A stretch of DNA of 64,000 nucleotides from Planctomycetaceae bacterium (lineage in GTDB: Bacteria > Planctomycetota > Planctomycetia > Planctomycetales > Planctomycetaceae). A program made the position numbers and the translations under genes. Location of the stretch: NCBI GenBank assembly GCA_021732995.1, contig JAKFWA010000092.1, forward strand, positions 19,203 to 83,202, read 5' to 3'. Of this stretch, positions 8,636-20,600 are shown one piece after another. Each line of letters opens with the position of its first letter. Position 1 is the stretch's first letter. Under the pieces are notes generated by a model, which did no database searches, was not told where the DNA came from, and saw only the letters and a program-made list of their open reading frames with translations.

Positions 8636-11600
8636 TTATTTCGTGCTCTTCAGGAATGTGATCAGGTCCGCCATTTCCTGCACGCTGATCTGCTTATCGA
8701 GACCGGCTGGCATGACCGAGACCGTGCCCGGGCGTTGTTCTTCGATGTCGGACCGATTGACACGAGCTTCCTGATTGAGCCCTGTAGCCAGTGTGATTTC
8801 AGTCGCCGTTTCGCTACGGACGAGCCCGTTATAGACCTTGCCGTCTTGAGTGATGATCGTCACGGGTTCATAGCTGCGAACAAAGCTGAGGCTCGGGTAG
8901 AGAATCGATTCCAGCAGATCACGTTCGGTGCGGATGCCGCCGATCTTGCTCAAATCGGGGCCGACGTTGCCTCCGAGATAGGCTAGTTTGTGGCAGGCAA
9001 TACAGCTCGCCTTCTGGCTGTTGAAGACCGCCAGGCCGCGACGCACGTCACCCTTCGTCATCTGTGGCAGCAGCTCTTCGATGCGAGCTTTCTGAGTCCC
9101 GGCGTCGACATTGACGAGCGAGTTCAACTCATCAACTCCCTTCTGGACTGCCGGGCTGTACTTCGCGAGTTTCTGCTTCACAACATCCATGCGCAGTGAC
9201 GCGAGGGACCTTGCCTGTTTCAGGGATGCGATCAACTTCATGCCAACAGCTTCGTCCGCGCTGCGTTCGTAGGGCCCGAGCAGCCGGTCAAGTTCAATAG
9301 GACCACTCTCCTGAATGACTCCGGTAAGGGCGTCCAATTGAGAGCCCGACAATTTCGCCACCGCGATGATGTCGGCTGCAGCGGCACGATCGGCAATACC
9401 GTCCGTCGGCTTCAGATGACTGGTGACGAACGTAAACTGGGCGTCATCGAGTGCAGACAAGCCATTGGCGATGGTGGCCATTGCAGCCAGTCTGACGGCT
9501 GGTTCGTTCGCGGTGTTGTTCGAGACCGCCAGCAGCGTCGCGTGATAGTCGGCATGCGGTTGCTTGGTGGCTGGCAAGCTGCGGGCTGTAACAACGGCTG
9601 ACTTCCGTAGCTCATCGTCGGAGCTGATGAGCCTGGTGAGTGATTCCGCCCAGAGCGGTGAAAGCTCCTTGGGCTTTGACCGACCGATCGCACGCAGCAC
9701 CAGTTCCCTCGCCGGATTCGTGAGCGAACGGTTCACTACGCTCTTTGCGAGCAGTTCCTGAATCGTCGGATGCAGTGCGAACTGCGTCAGTTGCTCTTCC
9801 AGCAACTCGGCCTCGGTGGGCGAAGCTGCGCCAGCGCTCCCGGTAGTCGATTTGCTGACAGTTGGGTCGCGATCCACCTTCGAAAGCTGCTGTTCAAAGA
9901 ATCCAGCGAGCGCTCCACCCCACTCAGGGTGATGACCAACAATCCAGCGCGCAGTGTCCTTCAGGGCCACGTCAGTTGATGTGAGTAGCGGCGTCACTTG
10001 CTCAGCTTTCAAGCCGGCGTCCGCTAGTTGGTCGGCGGCAATTAAAGCGACGCGACGCACGTTCGAGTTATCGATCGTCAAACCTTCGGTAATCGCTTTC
10101 ACATCGCCGATCTCGACGAGTGCATACGAGTAAGCATGTTGCTCAGCGCGGTCAGGACCACGTTCCGCGGCATGCAGAATCGCGCGACTGATGGCGTACT
10201 TCGACTCCACACCCATCCGGCCGATCGCTTCTGCCGCCAGACGTCGAGTGGTTGACGAGTTCGCTTCCAGCAGTTTGCCCACCAGGCACAATGCAGTCTT
10301 GTCACGTTCAGCGCTGACGATGTGCAGCGCAGCCTGCTGAATCGTCGGGTGTGCGTCCTTACTGAGATGACCACGCACATAGGGCAAGGCGTCGCGACCG
10401 GCGACTCGGTAGGCACTCCAGAGCATGTTGCGAACAGACGGAGCAAACACACCGACCGACTGCTGGGCGAGCGGCGGAAAGTGCATCGTGATGTGACATT
10501 GGTCCTTCGGCGGTTGCTTCAAGTTGGGATCGGCCGCGAACTCCAGTTGAGTGCGACGGTCACGAGCCTTCTGTGAGACAATCGGCCGCTTGTCGGCGAT
10601 CAGTCGCTGCAATGCCCCACGGTCGAGCTTGTCTTCTTCAAGATCGTTCAGCTTCGACCAGTCGATCTTCAGGCCGCGCGGATCATCAATCTTCGACGCG
10701 TCGATCCGGCGTACCCGATAGATCGCGCCGAGGATATCCGGCTTGTGCAACTGCGACGTCGGGCAGCAGAGTTTGTACCAGCCGCCAGTGTCGACAATCA
10801 GCAGGCTGCCGTCCGCGTCTTCAAACACGTCGGTCGGGTGGAAGTCGATGTTGTTCGAGACCACGAAGTCTGAGTCCGCAGATTCGTATCCGGCACCTTT
10901 CGTCGTGAGAACGTGCCGCGAGACTTTGTGCTTGTTGAACTGGCAAGTGAAGAGATTGTCTCGGTAATCGGAACCAAGCACGTCGTTGTCGTAGCGCGTC
11001 AGGCCGCACGGTGCGGCGGCTCCCATGTGAGACAGGATCGGCATCAACTCGCCGGTGCGGACATGGCCATCGAGCACATTGTGCTCTTTGCCAAACACGC
11101 TGCCGTGGATGGCGTGAATCAGGCCGTCTCGTTCTCCCGCCTTGCCGCTGCCGGGATGAACCAAAAACGTGTTGGAAACAATGCGATCGCCATTCGGCAT
11201 GAACGCGATATCGACGGGATTATCCATGCCGCCGGTCATGACAACGTCGAGGCCGCTGCCATCCGGTCTCGCACGAAATACATGTGAGGCCTTCGTCTTG
11301 AAGGGCTTGCCGTTGATAGTGTGGTTCTGCTCGGCAAAGGCTCCCTTGCACCAGTAGATCCACCCGTCTGGTCCCAGGAACGGACCGTGCAGATCATTCG
11401 CGCAACCGGTCAGCGTTTCGCCTTTGAACCACTCTTCCCGCTTGTCAGCAACGCCGTCGTTGTCGTTATCTGTGAGCTTCCAGATGCTCGGCGGAGCAGC
11501 AACGTAGAGCGAGCCCGCGTGCCACAACGCACCTTCAGGGAACATCAGCTTGTCAGCCCAGACGGTCGACTTATCAAACGCGCCATCGCTGTTCGTATCT

Positions 11601-11866
11601 TCGAGCCGCACGATGCGATGAGGTTTGTCTTCCAACTGCTTCTTAGATGGATCGTTCGTGCCGGACGAATCCGTGACGTACAGCCGCCCGAGTTCATCGA
11701 AGTCCGCTGAGATCGGGTGCGGCACCAGCTTCGCATCAGCAGCCAGTTCGATCGTGAAACCATCGGGCAAAGTGAAGACATGCCCGTTGAGCGGTACTTC
11801 AGCCGCCTGAGATGATGACAGGAACAACCCCAGACTGAACAGACCACTCATCCAGCGTAATGCCAT
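8636..11866 (-). CDS. PVC-type heme-binding CxxCH protein with dehydrogenase-like propeller and HEAT repeats
   Basis: The 1076-residue product starts at 11866, with AAGGAG just upstream and a signal peptide (MALRWMSGLFSLGLFL...SQAAE). Residues about 27-480 resemble the planctomycete 'membrane-bound dehydrogenase' propeller domain (GFTIELAADAKLVPHP, FDELGRLYVTDSSG, HDLHGPFLGPDGWIYW-type elements). An alpha-helical HEAT-like region follows (LAAEAIGRMG, ALIAADQLA). The C-terminus is a cytochrome c domain with CIACH (C955) and a plausible distal ligand M1052 in SVMPAGL. It is expected to act in periplasmic electron transfer coupled to oxidation of an unknown substrate, possibly a sugar. Its gene is followed by the small CPXCG gene in the same direction. 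Confidence 0.93.
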   Translation of the reverse strand: MALRWMSGLFSLGLFLSSSQAAEVPLNGHVFTLPDGFTIELAADAKLVPHPISADFDELGRLYVTDSSGTNDPSKKQLEDKPHRIVRLEDTNSDGAFDKSTVWADKLMFPEGALWHAGSLYVAAPPSIWKLTDNDNDGVADKREEWFKGETLTGCANDLHGPFLGPDGWIYWCKGAFAEQNHTINGKPFKTKASHVFRARPDGSGLDVVMTGGMDNPVDIAFMPNGDRIVSNTFLVHPGSGKAGERDGLIHAIHGSVFGKEHNVLDGHVRTGELMPILSHMGAAAPCGLTRYDNDVLGSDYRDNLFTCQFNKHKVSRHVLTTKGAGYESADSDFVVSNNIDFHPTDVFEDADGSLLIVDTGGWYKLCCPTSQLHKPDILGAIYRVRRIDASKIDDPRGLKIDWSKLNDLEEDKLDRGALQRLIADKRPIVSQKARDRRTQLEFAADPNLKQPPKDQCHITMHFPPLAQQSVGVFAPSVRNMLWSAYRVAGRDALPYVRGHLSKDAHPTIQQAALHIVSAERDKTALCLVGKLLEANSSTTRRLAAEAIGRMGVESKYAISRAILHAAERGPDRAEQHAYSYALVEIGDVKAITEGLTIDNSNVRRVALIAADQLADAGLKAEQVTPLLTSTDVALKDTARWIVGHHPEWGGALAGFFEQQLSKVDRDPTVSKSTTGSAGAASPTEAELLEEQLTQFALHPTIQELLAKSVVNRSLTNPARELVLRAIGRSKPKELSPLWAESLTRLISSDDELRKSAVVTARSLPATKQPHADYHATLLAVSNNTANEPAVRLAAMATIANGLSALDDAQFTFVTSHLKPTDGIADRAAAADIIAVAKLSGSQLDALTGVIQESGPIELDRLLGPYERSADEAVGMKLIASLKQARSLASLRMDVVKQKLAKYSPAVQKGVDELNSLVNVDAGTQKARIEELLPQMTKGDVRRGLAVFNSQKASCIACHKLAYLGGNVGPDLSKIGGIRTERDLLESILYPSLSFVRSYEPVTIITQDGKVYNGLVRSETATEITLATGLNQEARVNRSDIEEQRPGTVSVMPAGLDKQISVQEMADLITFLKSTK

Positions 11867-11925
11867 GAAAGGCTCCTTCGGTCAAACACTTCGCCCAGAC
11901 CTGGTGGACCGTTCGAGATGAACCA

Positions 11926-12606
11926 CTAGTGCCAGAACGCTCCCACTACCGGCTGGTTGCCATCCCCAAAATCGATTTCACACTGCGGGAGGGCAGCTTG
12001 AAGCTTAGCAACTCCGTCTGCTGTCACAGCAGTGCCACGGACGCTCAAGCTTCGCAACTTATCGAGCTGACTCAGGACAGGAATGCTCGCGTCGGTGATC
12101 TCTGTGGCGTGCAGGTCCAGCGCGATTGCTTTTTGAAGTGACCAAAGGCTGGGGAGTGACTCATCCGTAATCGGGTCTTTGATCAACAGCCTCACGTCAC
12201 GAAATCGAAGCGCACAGGTATCAGGCGAGGAATCCCAGCGTTCCGACTCATCCCAGATCCATTGCAGCGTCGTGAGATCGACTTGGCCTTTCCGGCGTTC
12301 CGCGAGGTCTTCAGCCAACTTACGAAAGCCCGGCAATTCCTTTTCGTCGTAGCCGAAGAAGACCTGCGCGATGATGTTCGAAGTCCACGCGACTGCGAGC
12401 TCCCATTGCCTCTCCGGAACGTCTGCTGGGCGTTGGCTCTTCATGTCCGTGATCGACTGCTGCACGTCCCTCGACAGACCGATAGCCTCGCGAATCAACA
12501 TCACATCTCGCACGACGGGAACCAGGCAGATGAGCACTGCAACCATGAAGATCACACATCCCAACTTCAGACAACTTTTGATCTCGTTTCGCGTGAGCTG
12601 AGCCAT
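11926..12606 (-). CDS. membrane-anchored protein with C-terminal leucine-rich repeat-like segment
   Basis: The 226-residue protein starts after GGGAGAGG and has one membrane segment near residues 12-33 (KLGCVIFMVAVLICLVPVV). A middle region of unknown type is followed by two or three leucine-rich-like turns (IALDLHATEITDASI, LRSLSVRGTAVTADGVAKL) and the ending LQAALPQCEI, which is typical of planctomycete LRR-type proteins. It is probably an inner-membrane protein with its repeat part outside. It lies 59 bp upstream of the heme protein gene on the same strand and may share its transcript. Specific function unknown. Confidence 0.75.
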   Translation of the reverse strand: MAQLTRNEIKSCLKLGCVIFMVAVLICLVPVVRDVMLIREAIGLSRDVQQSITDMKSQRPADVPERQWELAVAWTSNIIAQVFFGYDEKELPGFRKLAEDLAERRKGQVDLTTLQWIWDESERWDSSPDTCALRFRDVRLLIKDPITDESLPSLWSLQKAIALDLHATEITDASIPVLSQLDKLRSLSVRGTAVTADGVAKLQAALPQCEIDFGDGNQPVVGAFWH

Positions 12607-12830
12607 TGTGTGCCTCTCCCATCATTGGATGTCGGGCGAGCGGACATTCACAATCGCCAGTATAGCAACATAGGCACTCGTGCCCGACACGCCACTTGGC
12701 AAAATCCGTTGCACGCTGGCGGACGAATGCGGCTTCGATGCTGCATCTCAAGCAATCGGTTCTAATACAGCTCAGTTGGGTTTATTCCCTCAATCGAGCT
12801 GGTCGATCAGAGTCAAAGGCAGTGAACGCT

Positions 12831-13847
12831 ATGGATGCTCAAGTTTTCCGTTTGAGTGAAATGAAGCCCGGACAATCGGGTGACGTGTTTGCTTTGCTCG
12901 GAGCCAAAGAGCAGGCCCGAACTCGGGACGATAAGCCGTACTTTCGAGCCACGTTCAAAGACGCGAAGCGTTCTGCCGTGGCGATGATCTGGGCGGATCA
13001 CGGACTGTTTCAGGACTGCCAGAACAATTGGGCTCCCGGAACCTTCTATAAGATTCGCTGCCGCTACGATGAGAACTCGTACGGCTCGCAGATTGAGATC
13101 GATCGCATTCGGCCGCTGAATGATGCCGATCGGCAATCTGGGTTCGAGGAAGCCGACTTCTTCGCAGCGACGCGTTTTGATCGCGAGACGATGTTCACCG
13201 AACTGCTCGGCATCGCGAACGAACACATCACCGAAGCACCATTGCGTCGCGTCGTGGTGGAACTCCTCACCGACAACGCCGAGCAGATCAAACGCCACTC
13301 GGCGGCAGCTCAAAACCATCATGCGTTCATTGGCGGTTATCTGGAGCACACGCTCTCAGTCACGAAGAACGCGATTTATCTCGCCGACAAGTACGTGGCC
13401 TACTACACCGATATGCAACCACCGCTGCAGAAGTCGCACATCGTCGCCGGGGCGATCCTGCACGACATTGGCAAGCTCTACGAATTGGAACTCAAGCCCG
13501 AAGGTTGGCAGTTCACCGCTCAAGGCCGGCTGGTCGGTCACATCATGATTGGCCGCGACATGTTTCGTGAGAAAGCTCGCACCGTGGAGGACATCAGCCC
13601 CGAAACAGTGCTGCGGCTGGAGCACATCATCCTCTCGCACCAAAATCTGCCTGAATGGGGTTCGCCGGTTGCGCCACATACGCCGGAAGCTTTACTGGTG
13701 CATTTTGCCGATGACATCGATGCAAAGTTTCACCAGATGGCGGTGCATTATGAGGCACGCTGGCCTGAACAATCTGAGTTCACCAGCCGTCATAACGTGC
13801 TGAAACGCAGTTTCTTTCTGGGCTTGCCGAACCGGGACGCGAAATAG
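12831..13847 (+). CDS. OB-fold/HD-domain 3'-5' exoribonuclease, YhaM family
   Basis: The start at 12831 (MDAQVFRLSEMKPGQ) is chosen because upstream codons of the open frame do not resemble the family. The 338-residue protein has an N-terminal OB-fold-like part (PYFRATFKDAKRSAVAMIW) and an HD phosphohydrolase domain. Metal-binding motifs are HHAFIGGYLEHT, LHDIGKLYEL and the later HIILSHQNLPEWGSPV and FADDIDAKF. This order and the motif wording match Bacillus YhaM, a single-strand 3'-5' exonuclease. It is expected to act on RNA (or ssDNA) in the cytosol. It stands between a divergent gene and hisB; the 224-bp divergent gap (12607-12830) must hold its promoter but no clear boxes were recognised. 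Confidence 0.9.
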   Translation: MDAQVFRLSEMKPGQSGDVFALLGAKEQARTRDDKPYFRATFKDAKRSAVAMIWADHGLFQDCQNNWAPGTFYKIRCRYDENSYGSQIEIDRIRPLNDADRQSGFEEADFFAATRFDRETMFTELLGIANEHITEAPLRRVVVELLTDNAEQIKRHSAAAQNHHAFIGGYLEHTLSVTKNAIYLADKYVAYYTDMQPPLQKSHIVAGAILHDIGKLYELELKPEGWQFTAQGRLVGHIMIGRDMFREKARTVEDISPETVLRLEHIILSHQNLPEWGSPVAPHTPEALLVHFADDIDAKFHQMAVHYEARWPEQSEFTSRHNVLKRSFFLGLPNRDAK

Positions 13848-13967
13848 TCGCTCCAGAAGGAACGCGCTGCCGATGAGATGAATTCCAACTTCGGCGCTGA
13901 TTGTCACAATGTCGCTTCGTTGCCCCGCGAACGATCAAGCTAACTAGCCAGACCTGAGAAAGTTGCC

Positions 13968-14579
13968 ATGTCCCGTCGCATTGGATCCGTGACTCGCAAG
14001 ACCGCCGAAACCGACATTCTGTTGCAGATCAACCTCGACGGATCCGGCCAAACCGAGATCGAAACTGGCGTCGGTTTCTTCAACCACATGCTCACGTTGC
14101 TCGCTAAGCACGGCTTGTTTGACCTGACTGTCCAAGCCAAAGGTGATATCGACGTGGATTTCCATCACACGGTCGAAGATGTCGGCATCTGTCTCGGCCA
14201 GGCCATCGCTCAAGCGATCGGTGATAAGGCTGGAATTACGCGTTACGGCAGCATTTCGTTGCCGATGGAAGAAACGCTGGTAACCAGTGCCGTCGATCTC
14301 AGCGGACGCATGGCGTTCGTATTTCGAGTGGACTTTCCCACCGAAAAGATCGGCGATTTCGATTGCCAGCTCGTCGACGTTTTCTGGGAAGCCGTTGCCG
14401 CGAACGCCCGCATGAATCTGCACCTGCTGCTGCATCACGGACGCAACAGCCACCACATCTCTGAGGCTGTCTTCAAGGGCACAGCCCGCGCATTGAGACA
14501 AGCCGTCGCGGTTGATCCACGTCAAACCGGCGTGCCGTCATCGAAGGGCTCGCTGACCGAAAAGAAACCGGACCAGTAG
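13968..14579 (+). CDS. hisB: imidazoleglycerol-phosphate dehydratase
   Basis: The 203-residue product is a full-length monofunctional HisB, which dehydrates imidazole glycerol phosphate to imidazole acetol phosphate in histidine synthesis. It shows both manganese-binding histidine motifs, HHTVEDVG (residues 66-73) and [15 protein letters not shown] near the C-terminus, plus the conserved FFNHML segment near residue 37. It lacks the N-terminal phosphatase domain of the enterobacterial bifunctional enzyme. No other his gene lies in the window, so the histidine genes of this organism are dispersed, at least in part. It lies 120 bp downstream of the YhaM-like gene. Confidence 0.97.
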   Translation: MSRRIGSVTRKTAETDILLQINLDGSGQTEIETGVGFFNHMLTLLAKHGLFDLTVQAKGDIDVDFHHTVEDVGICLGQAIAQAIGDKAGITRYGSISLPMEETLVTSAVDLSGRMAFVFRVDFPTEKIGDFDCQLVDVFWEAVAANARMNLHLLLHHGRNSHHISEAVFKGTARALRQAVAVDPRQTGVPSSKGSLTEKKPDQ

Positions 14580-14672
14580 GACCACAATCTCTGAAAGGTT
14601 TAGCGCTGTTCGTGCATTTCCTCTCCATGACCGTTTCTGAAACCAAGAAACCGGGGCCGTGGAGAAGAGATC

Positions 14673-17600
14673 ATGAAACTGACGACAGCACGCTTCGGAG
14701 CGTTTGTTAAGAGTCTACTGGGCGGCGTGTGGAAGAACTCGAAGCCACGTCGTGGACGCGCTCAACGACGTTATTCCCGAGACGGGTTCGCACACGTTGA
14801 GAATCTGGAAGCTCGCGAAGTCATGTCCGCGACGCCGATGCAAGTCGGTATCAACCTGGACAACGTCAATGACTACACGCCGAACTGGATGTTCACGGAT
14901 GCGTTCCAGCATTCTCGACAGTGGATCAGCCATTCGTTCAACACCGTCACGCAGACGCAGGACTTCAACGGTGGAGCCTTCATCCCCGTGCAAACGGATG
15001 CCAATGGCTGGCCGACACAACTGGCGACTTGGACCAACGCCCACGGTCATCTGATGCAGCAGCGGCTCGGGACGCTCATGTTCCGCGAGCTTGACGGAAA
15101 GTACCCAGCCGGAACTTACCGTGTGGAATGGGATGGGACCGGCGATGTGGTCTTCAACTTTGATGCTCGTGAGACGTCGCGCGGCCGCACTGCCGATGGT
15201 CACAACTTTGCCTTGCTGAACGTCACGCCCGGCAGCGGCGGGATCTATCTGGGCATCAACTCGATGAGTTCCACTGACCCGATTCGCGACATCCATGTGT
15301 GGCTGCCGGACTACAACGGACAGAGCTTTGCGGGTCAGAGATGGCAGCCCGGTGCGAACTTCTCACCGTTCCATCCGCTTTACAAAGAACGCATCGACGA
15401 CTTCGGCATTCTGCGATTCATGCAGACTCAAGAGACCGTGACCTCGGACATCGTGAGCTGGTCAGATCGCCGTGATGCCAATGATGCGCGGCAGTCATCA
15501 GGTGGCAACGGACCGATGGCAAACGGCATTTCTGTCGAGCACATGGTGCAACTGGCGAATGAACTCGACGCCGATCCGTGGTTCAACATGCCTCACATGG
15601 CGGACGACAACTTCGTGCGTAACTTCGCCAGCTATGTGCGCGACAACTTGGAACCGGGGCTGACGGCGTATGTCGAATGGTCGAACGAAGTCTGGAACTA
15701 TGCACCCGGCTTCGAGACGTATTACTGGATCGCCGATCAAACTCGATTGCCCGAGAATGCCGGGTTGACTCACTGGCAGATTGCTGGCCGCGAGGCGGCG
15801 CGCGATATGAATATCTGGAGTGACGTCTTCGCCGGTCAGACCGACCGTATTGTGCGCACGGCAGGCGGCTTTGCGGTCAATCCGTGGATCACCGAACGCA
15901 TCATCGAGAACATGGGCGGCAGCTTCGACGCAATTGCCATCGCCCCGTATTTCGGACCAAGTGATGCGCAGCGAGCCTCGTACTCCGCGTCTACGACAGT
16001 GGATCAAGTGCTCAATGACATGCGGGGCAACATTGCCTTTAGCGCGCAGATGACCCTAAACCACCAACGGCTCGCGGATGATTACTCCGTCAGACTGGGT
16101 CGCGACATTCAAGTGGTCGCGTATGAAGGCGGACCGCATTTGAATGGCAACAACGCTGCCTATCAAAGCGCCTTGTTCCAGGCCACGAAAGATCCGCGGA
16201 TGGCGGACATCACCCGCGACTATCTGCGGATGCAGAATGCAACTGGCCTTGATGCCTACGTGCACTACAAGCTCACCGATCGCGACCGGGCGACGCAGTA
16301 TGGACTGTTCGGCGTCTTACTGGCTCAGGATCAACCCACGCGTGAAGCGCACATCTATCGTGCTCTGCTGGATGCAGATGCCGGCACACTCTTCACATCA
16401 ACGCCAACGCTGGTGACGTTGAACGCCGCTGATCCAACGGCCAACGAATCAGGCCTTGGTACCGCGTCCTTCCGGGTCACTCGCGGCGGCGATCTGTCGC
16501 AACCATTGACCGTCAACTACTCGGTGAGCGGCAATGCGATCGCTGGCACGGATTACAACGCTCTCAGTGGTACAGTGACATTCCCGGCCAACGAGAACAC
16601 GGCCTTCATCACCGTGACACCACGCGACGATGCGACGATCGAAAGTAACGAGGCTGTTACGGTCACGCTGCAGGCAGGTAGCGGATACTCCCTCATCGGT
16701 GCCGAGGCCTCGACCGGCACCATCAACATTGTCAGTGACGATCAGGTTCCGAATCTGTCAACGATCAACATCGTGGCGACCGATCCAAATGCTTCCGAGG
16801 CGGCACGTGATCCCGGTGTGTTCACCGTCACTCGAACGGGCGGTAATACGGCTGCAGCACTGACCGTCTGGTTCCAGAATGGCCAGCAGACTGCAGCGGG
16901 GGCGGATTACGATTCGATCCCGATGAACGTCACGTTTGCCCCAGGTCAGACGACCTCCACAATCACGATTCGTCCCGTCGATGACGCGACGGTGGAGAAT
17001 CGTGAAAGCGTCATCCTCTATATGAACGAATCGACGATGTATCGGCTCGGTGCCAGCAGTGCGGCCCGAATTGATATCTCGGATAACGACGTCGCACCGC
17101 CGCCGGTCACTCCTCTGATCGCCGTCGCGGCAACAGATGCCGATGCTGGTGAGGCGGGTACGAATCCTGGCACATTCACCCTGACACGCACGGGTGCGTT
17201 AAATAACACTCTGACCGTTCGCTACACGGCTTCAGGTACAGCGACGGGCGGCTTTGACTTTGGCGCATTGGGCGGATTTGCCTACTTCGAGTGGGGCCAG
17301 ACGACAACCACTGTGGTTGTGAATCCGTATAACGACCCAACGTTCGAGCCGGTTGAAACCGTGATTCTCAATCTCACCGATGGCGCTAGTTACGACCTCG
17401 GTGCAACATCTTCCGCGACCGTGAATGTCACGAGTGATGACGCTGCTCCAGCACTGCCCACGGTGACCATTGTGGCGACGGACGCCAACGCTGCTGAGCG
17501 AAATCGCGATGTTGCGACCTTCACTGTCACTCGGACGGGAAGCTCGACCGCTGCTCTGCAGGTGAACTACTCGCTGAACGGATCAGCGACCAATGGAAGC

Positions 17601-20600
17601 GACTTCGATGCTCTTGGCGGCTCCGTCGTAATTCCTGCGGGACAGGCCTCAGCAATGATCACGGTACGGCCGATCGACGACACTGCCATCGAGTCCAATG
17701 AAACCGTCGGCCTGACGCTTGTCACCAACGCGGCGTACCAATTGGGAGCAGCCAACTCCGCGACCGCGACCATTGTGAGTGATGACGTTGCCACCGCGCC
17801 ACCTACCGTGACAATCTCCGCGGTCGACGCCAGTGCTGCTGAACTGAACCTGGATGTGGCCATGTTCCGTGTGAGTCGCACGGGCGCTACGACGGCTCCA
17901 CTGACAGTGAACTACACCGTCGGTGGCACGGCGACCAACGGTGCAGATTACAACCAACTGACTGGCAGCATCATCGTTCCGGCTGGAGCCAGCTATGCCA
18001 CGATCACAGTGACACCGATCGATGATACTGCGGTTGAAACCGCCGAATCGATTGTGGTGAACCTGGCCCGCAACGCGGCTTATCAACTCGGCACTACGGT
18101 TTCAGCGACAGCAACACTTGTCAGCAACGACGTAGCACCAATCTTACCAACGGTGACGATCCGGGCGACAGACCCGACTGCCGCCGAAGCCAATCGAGAG
18201 ACAGGTAACTTCACTGTCTCTCGAACCGGATCGGCTACGAATCCATTGGTTGTGAACTATTCACTGTCCGGCACCGCGACCAATGGCTCTGACTTTGACA
18301 GCCTCAGCGGTTCAGTAACGATCCCGGCCGGACAGTTTTCCGCGCCAATCGTGTTACGCCCGGTTGACGACACGACGGTTGATCCCAACGAAACCGTAAC
18401 TGCCACTCTAGTTGCCAATGCGGCTTATCAGTTAGGGACTTCGCAAGCTGGCACGGTAACGATCACCGACAACGACACGCCTACGCAGGCTCCTCTACCG
18501 GTCCTGTTGGTCATCGCGAACAACGACTTCTACTACCAGGAGTATGCTGACCCACGAACTCAGTTCCTCGCCGCCGGGATACCGGTTGTTGTTGGTGCTG
18601 GCCGTCGAGAACTCTCAACGCCACACCCGAATTCAGGACAGGGCTCAGCGTCTGGTCAGGTGATGCCGGATATCGCACTCGCAGATGCAAGTGCTACCAA
18701 TTACTCAGCGATTGTCTTCGTGGGTGGATGGGGAGCGACGCAGTATCAGTACGCGTTTTCGGGCGTCTACAACAACCCCGCTTACAACGGCACTCCTGAG
18801 ATTCGAGCCGCCGCGAATCGGTTGATCAATGAGTTCATCGCTCAGAACAAGGTCATTGCAGGCGTCTGCCATGGTGTCAGCGTGCTGGCCTGGGCTCGAG
18901 TCAATGGACAGAGCCCACTGCAGGGACGCACGGTGACGACTGCTGAGTTCTATTCACCGGCCAACAACCTGCCTGATGCCAACTCCTATCGCTGGCACTC
19001 GGAGACCAACGGCGCGACCGTGTTCACTGCTGGTGTTCTTGGTGATGTGAGTACTCGCAACGACGATGTCATGGTAGATGGCCGCATCATCACCGGTGAG
19101 AACTTCGATTCGGCTCGTCAGTTTGGCATCACGATCGCCGACCGTTTGCGAAATGGAGCAACCACAACCGCGACCATCGCCGCAACCGATGGGTCCGCTG
19201 CAGAAACAGCTCGTGAGACCGGCACTCTTTCTGTGACGAGAACCGGATCGACAGCAGCCGCTTTGGCTGTGAACTACTCGCTGGGCGGGACGGCCACAAA
19301 CGGCACTGACTATGACGGCCTGCGTGGTACTGTGGTTATTCAGCCGGGCCAGACGACAGCACCAATTACCGTTCGCCCGATCGACGACACTGTTGTCGAT
19401 GCTAACGAAACGGTGAACGCGACGCTCGCAGCAAATCCAGCCTACAACCTGGTCAGTGCTGTCTCCGCGAGCGTCTTGATCGCTGACAACGATACGGCCG
19501 CCCCCGTTTTGCCCACAGTCACGATTGCTGTCACGGATGCCGCTGCTGCTGAAGCCAACCGTGAAACTGGAGCATTCACGGTCTCACGAACAGGTTCGAC
19601 GGCCGCTCCTCTGGTCGTGAACTACTCACTGTCAGGCTCTGCGACCAACGGCTCCGATATCGACAACCTCAGCGGCTCAGTGACGATTCCCGCCGGACAG
19701 TCAGCAGCCACGATTGTTGTGCGCCCCGTCGACGACACGCTGGCGGACGCCAACGAAACTGTGATGCTGACGCTTGCGGCGAATGCTGCGTATCAAATCG
19801 GTGCAGCCCAGTCAGGAACGGTCACGATCACCGACAACGACGCTCCCACACAGGCTCCGCTGCCGGTGTTGCTAGTAATTGCTAATAACGACTTCTACTA
19901 CCAGGAGTATGCTGACCCGCGAGCCCAGTTCCTCGCCGCCGGGATACCGGTTGTTGTTGGTGCTGGCCGTCGAGAACTCTCAACGCCACACTCGAATTCA
20001 GGACAGGGCTCAGCGTCTGGTCAGGTGATGCCGGATATCGCACTCGCAGATGCAAGTGCTACCAATTACTCAGCGATTGTCTTCGTGGGTGGATGGGGAG
20101 CGACGCAGTATCAGTACGCGTTTTCGGGGGTCTACAACAACCCCGCTTACAACGGTACTCCAGCGATTCGAGCTTCCGCGAATCGCTTGATCAATGAGTT
20201 CATCGCTCAGAACAAGGTGATTGCGGGCGTCTGCCATGGCGTAAGCGTGCTGGCCTGGGCTCGTGTCAATGGACAAAGCCCGCTCCAGGGACGCACCGTG
20301 ACGACTGCTGAATTCTATTCACCCGCCAATAACCTGCCTGATGCCAACTCGTATCGCTGGCACTCAGAAGCGAACGGGGCGACCGTGTTCACCGCTGGTG
20401 TTCTCGGGGATGTCGGTACCCGCAACGATGATGTGCTCGTCGATGGTCGCATCATTACTGGCGAGAACTTTGATTCGGCTCGTCAATTCGGCATTACGAT
20501 TGCCCAACTTATCCGCAACGGAGCCGAGACGACCGCAACGATCTCTGCGACGGATGCTTCGGCTGCGGAAGCGAGTCGCGAAACGGGCACGCTGGCCGTC

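Noticed and set aside
12696..12830. Upstream extension of the YhaM-like gene
   Set aside because: The 45 extra residues do not resemble the family and the OB-fold begins right after the ATG at 12831.
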